51,916 nt of DNA from positions 80,084-131,999 of the forward strand of contig CALXKD010000001.1 of NCBI GenBank assembly GCA_944388795.1, read 5' to 3'. A program made the translations under genes and the position numbers. The notes below the pieces were generated by a model. That model worked only from the letters and a program-made list of their open reading frames with translations, was not told where the DNA came from and made no database searches. The DNA is from an uncultured Clostridia bacterium. GTDB taxonomy: Bacteria; Bacillota; Clostridia; TANB77; CAG-508. The stretch's first letter is position 1; each line of letters starts with the position of its first letter. Of the stretch, positions 42,471 to 51,525 are shown piece after piece.

Positions 42471-43343
42471 ATGTGGTTATATTATTGTATACTATCAACA
42501 ATTATTTGGGGCTTTGTCGCAATAGCCATTAAGAAATGCTCAAATAATGAGCCCAAAAGAATTGCTATTACGGGAATGTTAATGTATCATTCTATTATTT
42601 TGATATTTAGCATCATTATGAATCCAGAAATACTTTCAAAGATAACAATAATCGATATCATAAAAATGTTACCAGGAATAGCTATACAATCATTAGGGTT
42701 TTACTGTTCTATTTCGGCTATTAAGTATAGTAAAGTGGCTGTTACAACAGCAATACAAAAGGCACAAGTCATTGTTACTTTTGCATTAGGTGTTATCGTT
42801 TTACAGGAAAATTGTACAATACTACAATTCATACTGTCTGCTATACTTGTCATATTATCTATTATGGTGGCAAAAAATAAGGATAATGATAAAGAAAGAG
42901 TAGATAAAAAAATCAAACAAAAGGCAATCTTATATTCTTATGGAGTAGTTATATTCTATGGAATATCAGACTTTATTAATAAAATATATGTTACAGAATA
43001 TCAAGATCCATTATATGTCATGTTTAATTATGCTGTAATTATCATAATGGGAATATTGATATATTGTATATTAACAAAAAAATGGGAGTATATAGATATT
43101 CGAAAGATAAATAGTAAAAAATATTTTATTTTGCAATTATTATTGGATGTATCATCATCTATATTTGATAGATTTGCGCTAATAGATGGAGATGTATCTG
43201 TTATTTCAGTTATTAGTACAAGTTCTATTGTTGTAACTATGCTAGCATCAAGATTTATTTTAAAAGAAAAAATCAGCTGGAAAAAATATCTGATGATAAC
43301 TGGAATTCTTATATGTGTTTTTGGGTTAGCTTGGATAGAGTAA
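42471..43343 (+). CDS. EamA/DMT-superfamily transporter
   Basis: 290 residues with ten predicted helices in two homologous halves, the drug/metabolite transporter layout. WGFVAIAIKKCSN opens the first half; KYSKVAVTTAIQKAQVIVTFALGVIVLQE ends it; ISVISTSSIVVTMLASRFILKEKISWKKYLMITGILICVFGL is the matching end of the second. It probably exports a metabolite or amino acid. Last gene before the terminator at 43434. Confidence 0.9.
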   Translation: MWLYYCILSTIIWGFVAIAIKKCSNNEPKRIAITGMLMYHSIILIFSIIMNPEILSKITIIDIIKMLPGIAIQSLGFYCSISAIKYSKVAVTTAIQKAQVIVTFALGVIVLQENCTILQFILSAILVILSIMVAKNKDNDKERVDKKIKQKAILYSYGVVIFYGISDFINKIYVTEYQDPLYVMFNYAVIIIMGILIYCILTKKWEYIDIRKINSKKYFILQLLLDVSSSIFDRFALIDGDVSVISVISTSSIVVTMLASRFILKEKISWKKYLMITGILICVFGLAWIE

Positions 43344-43433
43344 AAGGACTAGGATATATTGTCGAAAATGCAGTCTTGCATATTAAAAATTATATAGAAA
43401 ATATAAAACTTATCAATAGAGTGAGAATGTAAA

Positions 43434-43464
43434 GTAATACAATTGATGTATTGCTTTTTTCTTA
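43434..43464 (+). terminator. Terminator of the 33-43 kb operon
   Basis: GTAATACA / TGTATTGC around ATTGA (one G-T pair), followed by TTTTTT. It is the first clear terminator after 33.25 kb. Confidence 0.85.
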
Positions 43465-43565
43465 CGTTTATTACAAAAAATATTTATCAATAATTTGGAA
43501 TATAAGGCTATGACTTTTTTTATTTTTATGATATGATTTTATCAGAAAATGTAAAAGGAGCTCAA

Positions 43566-45317
43566 ATGAAAAAGTATAATAAGATAATAACAAAAGAATT
43601 ACATAGAATTTTACCATATCATTTAATGGCTATGATATTACATGCCGTTGTTATATATTTATCATTCAAGATTCCAGAAAGTATAGGAAAAATACTAGAT
43701 ATGCTAATGCAGAATAGTGTAAACAAAGAGCAAATTATACAAGAGGCATATTGGTTAATAATGTATTCTGCAATTATATTTGTACCAAGAACTATATTTC
43801 GTACATTGTATTTTTCAGTTTCTAGAAAAGCAGACACCTATTTAAGAAAAAAGGTTGTTGAACATTTACAAAAAGTAAAGCCAGAATATTTTGAAAAAGA
43901 AAATAAAGGTGCTTTTTTGGCATATTTATCAAAAGAAATTTTATCTATACATAAAATATTAGGAAATTATTGGTGGTGTCTTACAAAAATTATAATTGCC
44001 CCTGTAATGGCGATTATATTAATATGGGGACAATTTAATAAAAATTTAGCTTTATGGTTAATACCAATTTTTCCAGTAGCCATTATTTTTATGTGGTATT
44101 GTTATAAAAAGTTAAAACAAAAGGTAGAGAATTCTAGAAAAATATATGTAGAGCTATCTAAAAATATAGAACAAAATACAGATGGATTTTTATTAATAAA
44201 ATCATATAATCAACAGCAAAAGCAAACAACAAAATTTAAAACCATCAATCAAAAAATGTATCAAGCAGATTATGAGATTGGTGTTGCAAAAAATCATATC
44301 AGTAGAATTATTAATATATTATATGGATTGTGTTTTATCATTAGTTTTACAGTAGGAATACAATATATAAAAATAGGAATAATGACAGTGGGAGAATTAG
44401 TGGCATTTATTGGATATATTAATTATGCATTAACAGACTTTGTAGCAGGAATACAAAAGCTTTTAGAAAGATTGCCATATTTTAAACAAGCAATGAATCG
44501 ATTTGATTATTTCTTAAATTTAGATGAATACAAAAAAGACGGAAAACCTTTAGAAAAAATTGATACCATAGAAATTCATCATTTATCATATTGGTATACA
44601 CATGAAGAAAAACCAGCCTTAGATAATATCAATATGACAATTCATCATGGGGGAAAAATAGGAATTATAGGACAGGTGGGAAGTGGAAAAACCACATTAA
44701 TGAATATCTTATCAGGTTTTTATGAAATCCCAGAAGGAATGGTAAGCATAAATGGAGAAGATATTAATCATTATAAAAAAGATGATTTATTTTCACAATT
44801 TAATTATGCACTTCAAAAAAATATTATCCTAGATGATACAATCAAGTCCAATATTGATATAGAGGATCATTTGAAAGATGAGGAGTTTAATAACATTATA
44901 AAAAAAGCAGAATTACAAGAAGATATTCAAAAACTAGAAGATAAAGAAAATACCTTTGTAGGAGAAAAGGGGATTAAACTATCTGGGGGACAAAAACAAA
45001 GAGTTTCTATTGCAAGAAATTTATCAAATGCTAGAGAAATCAATATTTTTGATGATACCTTATCAGCATTAGATTCTCAGACAGAAAGAAAAATCATGAA
45101 TCATTTAATACAAGAGGTAGGAGATAAGACATTAATAGTGATTTCTAATAAGATAACAAGTGTAGAAAATATGGACAAGATTTATGTATTATTAGATGGT
45201 AAAATACAAGATTGTGGCACACATAAAGAATTATTAGAAAGAAATTTATTTTATAAAGAAGTATATACCTTAGAAAAAAAGGAGGAGGAAGATGAAATCC
45301 ATACTGAAGAAAAATAG
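43566..45317 (+). CDS. ABC exporter half, degenerate-site subunit
   Basis: 583 residues from ATG 43566 (AAAGGAG upstream). Six-helix exporter domain (about 1-320) plus ATPase domain. Walker A GQVGSGKTT (about 370) and signature LSGGQ (about 471) are canonical, but Walker B INIFDDTLSALD (about 494) has Asp for the catalytic Glu, and the switch His is replaced (LIVISNKIT). This is the pattern of the non-hydrolysing half of heterodimeric exporters such as BmrC or TM287. Its partner overlaps by 26 nt. Confidence 0.93.
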   Translation: MKKYNKIITKELHRILPYHLMAMILHAVVIYLSFKIPESIGKILDMLMQNSVNKEQIIQEAYWLIMYSAIIFVPRTIFRTLYFSVSRKADTYLRKKVVEHLQKVKPEYFEKENKGAFLAYLSKEILSIHKILGNYWWCLTKIIIAPVMAIILIWGQFNKNLALWLIPIFPVAIIFMWYCYKKLKQKVENSRKIYVELSKNIEQNTDGFLLIKSYNQQQKQTTKFKTINQKMYQADYEIGVAKNHISRIINILYGLCFIISFTVGIQYIKIGIMTVGELVAFIGYINYALTDFVAGIQKLLERLPYFKQAMNRFDYFLNLDEYKKDGKPLEKIDTIEIHHLSYWYTHEEKPALDNINMTIHHGGKIGIIGQVGSGKTTLMNILSGFYEIPEGMVSINGEDINHYKKDDLFSQFNYALQKNIILDDTIKSNIDIEDHLKDEEFNNIIKKAELQEDIQKLEDKENTFVGEKGIKLSGGQKQRVSIARNLSNAREINIFDDTLSALDSQTERKIMNHLIQEVGDKTLIVISNKITSVENMDKIYVLLDGKIQDCGTHKELLERNLFYKEVYTLEKKEEEDEIHTEEK

Positions 45318-46929
45318 CAAAATACTCTTTTTTGTCATGCTTTTCTTAATTCTATGTAATGTTTTAAGTGTTATACATCCATTTGTATTAAAACAAATAT
45401 TAGATATTGATTTTCATAGAGTAGACATAGAAGGTGTTTTGAGAAATTTAATACTTATGTATGTGGCAATACATATTGTCTTAATCATAGCAAAAGATTT
45501 AAGAAACACGATAATGAATAAAGCTATGTCAAAAATATTAAAGGATTTAAGAGAAAAACTATTTTGTCATGTATTAAAATGGAATATGACCACCTATCAA
45601 AAATATAATTCTTCAGAAATTTATACTAGATTAACAGCAGATATTGATAATGTTTCTTCTTTATTTTTAGGAACATTACAAGTATTGGTAAATGATGTTT
45701 TATATATTGTTATTATGCTTATATTTATGTTTATGGCAGATGTTACATTAGCAATCATTGGTGTAATAGCAATGATATTAGTAGCGATTGTTTCTTATAT
45801 TTTTACACATCAAGTAGCAAAAGCAAATAAACATATTCTAGATAAACGAGATGTGGAAAATAGACAATATTCAGAAATGTATAATAAAAATAAATTAACC
45901 TATTTATTCGGACTACAAAAAAACACGACTAGAAAAATTACCAAAACATTAGATGAAGAATTAAAATATAGAAAAAAATATATTTTCGTAGAAAGTTTTA
46001 CATATCCATTGGCCATAACGATACAAGCTTTAGCAATCTATTTTATATTACAATATACATTAAATATAAATAGCTTCATATCCTTAGGGAGCATTTATCT
46101 AGTCATTAATTATATAAGAGAGTGTAGAGAACCATTAAATGAAATATTTACGCAATTAGAAGAAATTCAATCTTCATTTATGTCATTAAAAAGAATTAAT
46201 GTGTTACTAAAAGAAAAAGGCGTAGAAGATATTGAAAAGGGAGAATTGGCAGAGAATCTAAAAGGAGATATAGAATTTGAAAATGTATATATGCAATATG
46301 GAGAAAACCAAGTGTTAAGGGATATATCTTTTATTATAAAACAAGGAAGTAAAGTAACGATTGCAGGGAAAACGGGTGTTGGAAAAACTACTTTGATGAA
46401 TATTTTAATGAGATTATATCCTTTTAAAAGTGGAAGAATTTTAATTGGTGGAAAAGATATCACAAAAGTCAGAATAAAGGATATACGAAAAAATATTTCC
46501 TATATTTCACAAACACCATATATCCTAGAGGATACTTTAAAAAACAATATTATATTAGGAGATGAAAGTATTACAGATGAACAAATAAAAACAGCGGCAA
46601 AGGAAATTGGATTTGAAAATACATTAAGTAAATTTAAAGATGGCTTAGAGGAAACGATATCTAAATCAAATTTGTCTTATGGTCAATTGCAAATGATCGC
46701 ATTTTTAAGAGCGATTTTGCATAAAGCTAATATTTATATATTTGATGAACCAACCTCAAATATAGATTTAAAGACAGAGGATAGAATTCAAAAATTAATT
46801 GATAAAATTACTAAAGAAAGTACAGTGATTATTATTGCTCATAGAAAATCTACTATTGAAAGCTCAGACAAGATTATTTACCTAAAGGATGGTAAGGTAG
46901 ATTTGATAAAAAACAAATGTGCTATTTAA
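45292..46929 (+). CDS. ABC exporter half, catalytic subunit
   Basis: 545 residues, same architecture as the preceding gene. Walker A AGKTGVGKTT (about 359) and Walker B IYIFDEPTSNID (about 483) with the catalytic Glu and switch His (IIIAHRKST) are intact, while the signature is LSYGQ instead of LSGGQ. Paired with the upstream subunit this gives one good ATP site (this Walker B with that LSGGQ) and one degenerate site. Heterodimeric multidrug, peptide or lipid exporter; substrate unknown. Confidence 0.93.
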   Translation: MKSILKKNSKILFFVMLFLILCNVLSVIHPFVLKQILDIDFHRVDIEGVLRNLILMYVAIHIVLIIAKDLRNTIMNKAMSKILKDLREKLFCHVLKWNMTTYQKYNSSEIYTRLTADIDNVSSLFLGTLQVLVNDVLYIVIMLIFMFMADVTLAIIGVIAMILVAIVSYIFTHQVAKANKHILDKRDVENRQYSEMYNKNKLTYLFGLQKNTTRKITKTLDEELKYRKKYIFVESFTYPLAITIQALAIYFILQYTLNINSFISLGSIYLVINYIRECREPLNEIFTQLEEIQSSFMSLKRINVLLKEKGVEDIEKGELAENLKGDIEFENVYMQYGENQVLRDISFIIKQGSKVTIAGKTGVGKTTLMNILMRLYPFKSGRILIGGKDITKVRIKDIRKNISYISQTPYILEDTLKNNIILGDESITDEQIKTAAKEIGFENTLSKFKDGLEETISKSNLSYGQLQMIAFLRAILHKANIYIFDEPTSNIDLKTEDRIQKLIDKITKESTVIIIAHRKSTIESSDKIIYLKDGKVDLIKNKCAI

Positions 46930-46943
46930 AAGGAGAAAGAAAA

Positions 46944-47507
46944 ATGAAAAACATATTAATTGCAGGTGTTCCTAGAGCAGGAAAAACGACATTAACAATA
47001 TTATTAGCCAAAGAATTGCAAAATTATCACATACTTAGCTTGGATTGTATCAGAAATGCATTTGATGATATATTTCCTAAACTTGAGATAAATCCAAGAG
47101 GTGGTAAAAACAATTTTACAGATTTACCTGCATTTGTTTCAAGAATGATATATTATAATAAAAGAGATCTCAATAACCAATTTCATTATATTATAGAGGG
47201 ATCACAAATATTGCCTGATACTGTTAAAGAGTTATATAATGACTGTATTGTCATATTTTTAGGACATGGTGAAACAGAACCTCAACAAATATTAGACAAT
47301 ATTCGAAAATATGATACACCAAATCAATATTCTTACAAAAGAAATGATGAAACAATGCTAAAATCAATCATTAAGCATGTAAAGATAGATGATGAGATAA
47401 GGGAAAAATGTAGGGAATATGGGTTTAGATATGTAGATACCTCTTCTAATAGAATAGAAAAGTTAAAGGAATTAGTTGAAGAATTAAAGAAAAAGATAAG
47501 GGAATAG
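46944..47507 (+). CDS. P-loop kinase-like ATPase, 187 aa
   Basis: From ATG 46944 (AAAGGAG upstream). AGVPRAGKTTLTILLAKEL (about 6-24) is a phosphate-binding loop; LDCIRNAF (Asp as likely base), YIIEGSQILPD and CIVIFLGHGETEPQQILDNIRKYD complete a shikimate/adenylate-kinase-like fold. Probably phosphorylates a small molecule; the same layout occurs in toxin-resistance kinases such as chloramphenicol phosphotransferase. Acceptor not predictable. Confidence 0.78.
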   Translation: MKNILIAGVPRAGKTTLTILLAKELQNYHILSLDCIRNAFDDIFPKLEINPRGGKNNFTDLPAFVSRMIYYNKRDLNNQFHYIIEGSQILPDTVKELYNDCIVIFLGHGETEPQQILDNIRKYDTPNQYSYKRNDETMLKSIIKHVKIDDEIREKCREYGFRYVDTSSNRIEKLKELVEELKKKIRE

Positions 47508-47516
47508 GGAGAAATA

Positions 47517-48731
47517 ATGAACTACAAAAGGGAATATAAAAAATATTTAACAGCATCTGTATTAGATACAGCCAATAATAAAATAGCAAGCACATCTTTT
47601 ATTTCAGCATTTGCAGTATATTTAGGATTATCAGATTTAGCCATAGGAATTTATGCCGTATTAGATACGATAACCAATATTGTTCAAATTTTTGCAGCCA
47701 CTTTTTTTGGAAGATTTGGACAATCCAAAAAAGTAGTATTAACCAATTATACAATATATAGAATTGCTTCTGTATGTTTTGCGTTTATTCCATTTATTTC
47801 TGATGATATAACAATTAGAACGATTTTCTTTTTCATATTTGCCTCTATTTATGCTGTAACAGGAGAATTAGGATATGTAACATTTGTAAATTGGAGAATG
47901 ACCTTACTAAAAAAAGATGATAGAATCAAATTTGCAGCTGTTCGAAATATGTTAAGAAATACAGTTGTTGTTGTATTTAGCTTAACCATGGGAATCGTTC
48001 TAGATAAATGTACGGCATCAGGATATGAATTATATGGCTTTTTAGTTTTGTTTTTTGTTGTTTTTGTTATTGCATGTATAGATATAATGATAAAGGTAAA
48101 TACATATAAACCAGAAATTGAAAAAAAACCAGCAAAAGTATTAGATACTATAAAAATGCCAGCAAAGGATAAACAATTTAGAAAAGTCCTTATGGTTTGT
48201 GGATTAAATAGATTTGCATATGGTATGGGAACTATGTATTTAAATGTATTTGTTTTGCGATATTTGCATGTAAATTATTTATATTATGGCATTTTAAATA
48301 TATTAATCAATTTATCAAGTGCTATATCAAGTAATTTCTGGAAAAAACAGGCAAAAGATAGAAAATGGAAAAAAGTCATTTTACCAATGTGTTTAGCATG
48401 TGTCATAGCTTTTGGAATATTATTCTATTTTGAAAATGCTATTTTAATGTATGTACTACCAATTGTATATATTTTAATAGGGATATATGATAGTGCTTAT
48501 GACATGTATGATCACACAGCAATTTATGAAAGCGCAAAAGAGGATTATCAAACATCTTATGTTACTTTTGAAAGGTTTGTAGAGGGAATAGTGACTGCTA
48601 TATTACCGATACTTTCATATACAATATTTAAGGAAAGCTCAAATGCTATAAAAACAACATTTGGAATAGCAATTATCACTTATATTATTTTGTTTATATT
48701 CTATAGTATAAGAGAGAAAAAAAGTATCTGA
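47517..48731 (+). CDS. MFS-type transporter
   Basis: 404 residues with about 11-12 helices in two six-helix halves separated by a charged loop (about 195-220, KPEIEKKPAKVLDTIKMPAKDKQ). FISAFAVYLGLSDLAIGIYAVLDTITNIVQIFAATFFGRFGQSKKVV is the first helix pair with the typical MFS loop (G-R-F-G-x-x-K-K). It may export a product of the adjacent enzymes. It starts 9 nt after the kinase gene; GGAGAAATA precedes the ATG. Confidence 0.88.
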   Translation: MNYKREYKKYLTASVLDTANNKIASTSFISAFAVYLGLSDLAIGIYAVLDTITNIVQIFAATFFGRFGQSKKVVLTNYTIYRIASVCFAFIPFISDDITIRTIFFFIFASIYAVTGELGYVTFVNWRMTLLKKDDRIKFAAVRNMLRNTVVVVFSLTMGIVLDKCTASGYELYGFLVLFFVVFVIACIDIMIKVNTYKPEIEKKPAKVLDTIKMPAKDKQFRKVLMVCGLNRFAYGMGTMYLNVFVLRYLHVNYLYYGILNILINLSSAISSNFWKKQAKDRKWKKVILPMCLACVIAFGILFYFENAILMYVLPIVYILIGIYDSAYDMYDHTAIYESAKEDYQTSYVTFERFVEGIVTAILPILSYTIFKESSNAIKTTFGIAIITYIILFIFYSIREKKSI

Positions 48732-48766
48732 AAGAGATAAAAATGTATAAAATTTAGGAGATATAA

Positions 48767-49609
48767 ATGAAAATTTTGTTATTAACCAATTTAAATAATG
48801 AAGAATCAGAGGAAGACATTTGGATAGCAAATACATTCAAAAAAGACGGAAATATCGTAGATATTTCTTGGATTGATTATGATGAAGCATTAGATAATGA
48901 ATATGATATTTTTATAAAAAGAAATATATGGTTAGATAGTAGTTATTGTTATGAAAAAATATTAAGATATGAAGAGATTGCCAATAAATTAAATGATAGG
49001 TTAAAAGGTAAGAACAAGAAGATAATTAATTTTAATGGGAATTTTGATGAGCAGGGAAAACAATACTTGATAGATTTATATAATCGTGGGTATGAGGTAA
49101 TACCAAGTATTGATAAAAAGGAAGATTTTTATAAACTTCCAGAAGCAGAAAAATATTTATTAAAACCAAAAATTGGTTATGATGGAATGAAACAAAGAAT
49201 TATTTGTAAGGAAGAAATAGATATAATAGATTTTAATAAGTATATTTTGCAACCATTACTAGAATTTCAATCAGAGGTACAATTTTATTTCATTAATAAT
49301 AAACTACAATATGCATTAGAGTTTAAACCTAGTAAGCTTCCTATATATCCTGATGCAGTAAAATATGAATATAATGAAAAAGAAAAACAAATTGCTCAAG
49401 AGTTTGCAGATTTAAATAAACAATTTATAGGGATACAAAGAATTGACTTTATAAAATTGTATAATGGAAAAATTAAATTATTAGAAATAGAAGATGCGGC
49501 ACCATATTTGGATTTAGATCAATTAGATGTAGATGAAAGAGAAAAGTTTTTACATAATTATAAGAATATGGTGTATGATTACTATAAAGAACAAAAGAAG
49601 GAATATTAA
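48767..49609 (+). CDS. ATP-grasp-like ligase, 280 aa
   Basis: An N-terminal alpha/beta domain (MKILLLTNLNNEE) precedes a central YLLKPKIGYDGMKQRII, comparable to the nucleotide-binding KP-x-x-G-x-x-G of ATP-grasp enzymes, and YILQPLLEFQSEVQFYFI. LLEIEDAAPYLDLDQL carries the acidic metal ligands (E-x-E). RimK/glutathione-synthetase-like proteins with this layout join a carboxylate to an amine. The substrate is unknown. It follows the MFS gene by 35 nt and ends the second operon, so ligation and export may be linked. Confidence 0.75.
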   Translation: MKILLLTNLNNEESEEDIWIANTFKKDGNIVDISWIDYDEALDNEYDIFIKRNIWLDSSYCYEKILRYEEIANKLNDRLKGKNKKIINFNGNFDEQGKQYLIDLYNRGYEVIPSIDKKEDFYKLPEAEKYLLKPKIGYDGMKQRIICKEEIDIIDFNKYILQPLLEFQSEVQFYFINNKLQYALEFKPSKLPIYPDAVKYEYNEKEKQIAQEFADLNKQFIGIQRIDFIKLYNGKIKLLEIEDAAPYLDLDQLDVDEREKFLHNYKNMVYDYYKEQKKEY

Positions 49610-49746
49610 AAAATAAGAGGAAAGATAGATAGAAGAAGTTAAGAAAATCATTATTCATAGTATAATATAGCAACAAATTATATATGAAAATGATATCAAT
49701 AGCAAAGGAAAAGTTGCTCTATGATTTTTTAGAAAGGGATAAAAAT

Positions 49747-50631
49747 ATGGAATACTTAGATACTTTAGATGAAAATCAAGAAAAACTAAATGTTATATTA
49801 GATACGGATACATATAATGAATGTGATGACCAGTTTGCTGTTTCATATATGCTTACTTCACAAGATAGATTTAATATAGAAGCTATTACAGTAGCACCAT
49901 ATCATCATGATAATGATATTAGTATAGAAGAAGGACAAGAAAAAAGTTATCAAGAAATATTAAAAATCTGTAATTGGCTAAACTTTAATACAGAAAATAA
50001 AGTATTTAAAGGGAGTACTGATTATATAGAAAATGGATATGATGAAATAAATGGGGCAGTAGAAAAAATAATAGAGATTGCAAATAAAAATGAGAAAACA
50101 TATATTATGGCAATTGGAGCAATCACAAATGTTGCCTTAGCAATAAAAAAAGCTCCTAATATTATAAATAAAATTGAAATTATCTGGCTTGGAGGAAATA
50201 GTCCTGTATGTAATAACAATAAAGAATTTAATTTTAGACAAGATGTACAAGCCATAAAAGACATATTTGCATCAGAAGTAAAACTAACAATGATTCCTTG
50301 TAAAGGTGTTGCATCAAACCTAAAAATATCCATCTATGAATTAGAACATTATTTAAAAGGAAGAAATGAACTTTGTGACTATTTATGTAGCAGATTTTAC
50401 AATGATGGAGTGCATGGAATCCAAACAAGAAGGGTGATTTGGGATATAAGTGTTATAGCTTATTTGATCAATAAAGAATGGTTTGAAGAAAAGGAAATGG
50501 ATTGTCCAGAAATTAATAAAGATTTGAGCTATAGTTTTAATAAAAATGATAGAAAAATAAAGTTTGTAACTTATCTGGATGCTGATAAAATATATAATGA
50601 TTTATTTAATAAATTAACAGAAAAAGGATAG
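49747..50631 (+). CDS. Nucleoside hydrolase family protein
   Basis: 294 residues from ATG 49747, which has GAAAGGGAT upstream; an earlier in-frame ATG at 49684 lies too near the putative -10 (TATAAT, 49661). The calcium site ILDTDTYNECDDQFAVSYML (Asp19, Asp21, Asp27, Asp28 region) is that of inosine-uridine/ribonucleoside hydrolases in the variant that has Asn-Glu between the aspartates. IWLGGNSP and FNFRQDVQAIKDIF (typical N-x-x-x-D) follow. It would cleave the N-glycosidic bond of nucleosides in the cytosol. Confidence 0.9.
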   Translation: MEYLDTLDENQEKLNVILDTDTYNECDDQFAVSYMLTSQDRFNIEAITVAPYHHDNDISIEEGQEKSYQEILKICNWLNFNTENKVFKGSTDYIENGYDEINGAVEKIIEIANKNEKTYIMAIGAITNVALAIKKAPNIINKIEIIWLGGNSPVCNNNKEFNFRQDVQAIKDIFASEVKLTMIPCKGVASNLKISIYELEHYLKGRNELCDYLCSRFYNDGVHGIQTRRVIWDISVIAYLINKEWFEEKEMDCPEINKDLSYSFNKNDRKIKFVTYLDADKIYNDLFNKLTEKG

Positions 50632-50633
50632 AA

Positions 50634-51524
50634 ATGGAAGAAAAAGATTTATTAATAGAAAGAAATGATATAGAGGAAGCATTAACATTTTATCATATAA
50701 ATATACAAAATTATAAGGATAAATGTTATAAATGTTTAGATGACATTAACAAGAATAGTGAATTAAAAAACAGAATAAATTATGTACTAAAATTATTATA
50801 TGATAATGAAAGCGAACAATTAAAATTATTATGGAATGAAAGTGATTTGAATAGATTTATGGGAGAATCTTATAATAAATTTATTCATAACATGATACTT
50901 TTATCAGGTTATAAAATACATCAAGAAAACATGAATAAATACAAATTTGATTCATATCAAGTTCTAGTACATAAAAATAGAGTTAGAGAATGTTTAACTA
51001 GTGATATATATAATCGAAAACTAGAGGGAATTAGATTATCTCAACTCTTATGGGGATTATATTTTATAAATATAAGATTAATAGAAGTTGGAAGATTGCA
51101 GTATGAATATTATAATAACCAAAAAGGAAACTTTATTAAAATACATATACCAAAAGGAGATAAGTTACTTTATAATGAAGTATTAAATTCTATAAAAAAT
51201 TCTAAAAAAGAAATAGAGAGATATTTTAAACTGGAAAATTGCCAATATTATTGTGAATCATGGCTATTAAGTAAAGATATAACGAAACTATTAGATAGTA
51301 ATTCCAATATTGCTAAATTTCAACAACTATTTGATATAATTGAAGGAAAGAATGCTGTTAAAGATATTCTAAATTTCGTTTATGATTTGCAACAAATAAA
51401 TAGTTATTATGATTTGCCAGAAAGAACAAGTTTGCAATCAAAAATAAAACAATTATTAGTTGATGGAAAAGAAATTCATCTTGGAATAGGAAAATTGAAG
51501 AAATTATATGAAAAGGATAATTAA
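50634..51524 (+). CDS. N-acyltransferase-like protein, GNAT_C domain
   Basis: 296 residues. The second half matches the GNAT-like C-terminal domain found in clostridial acyltransferase-domain proteins: IRLIEVGRLQYEYY, IKIHIPKGDKLLYNEVLNSIKNSKKE and CQYYCESWLLSKDITKLLDSNSNIAKFQQLFDI. The N-terminal 110 residues are helical. Acyl donor and acceptor unknown. It begins 3 nt after the nucleoside hydrolase and is followed within 2 nt by the histidine phosphatase, so all three are co-translated. Confidence 0.78.
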   Translation: MEEKDLLIERNDIEEALTFYHINIQNYKDKCYKCLDDINKNSELKNRINYVLKLLYDNESEQLKLLWNESDLNRFMGESYNKFIHNMILLSGYKIHQENMNKYKFDSYQVLVHKNRVRECLTSDIYNRKLEGIRLSQLLWGLYFINIRLIEVGRLQYEYYNNQKGNFIKIHIPKGDKLLYNEVLNSIKNSKKEIERYFKLENCQYYCESWLLSKDITKLLDSNSNIAKFQQLFDIIEGKNAVKDILNFVYDLQQINSYYDLPERTSLQSKIKQLLVDGKEIHLGIGKLKKLYEKDN

Positions 51525-51525
51525 T

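Noticed and set aside
33313-43343. Integron cassette array
   Set aside because: The many single-domain genes invite the idea, but gaps are too short, no attC-like repeats are seen, and no integrase is present.
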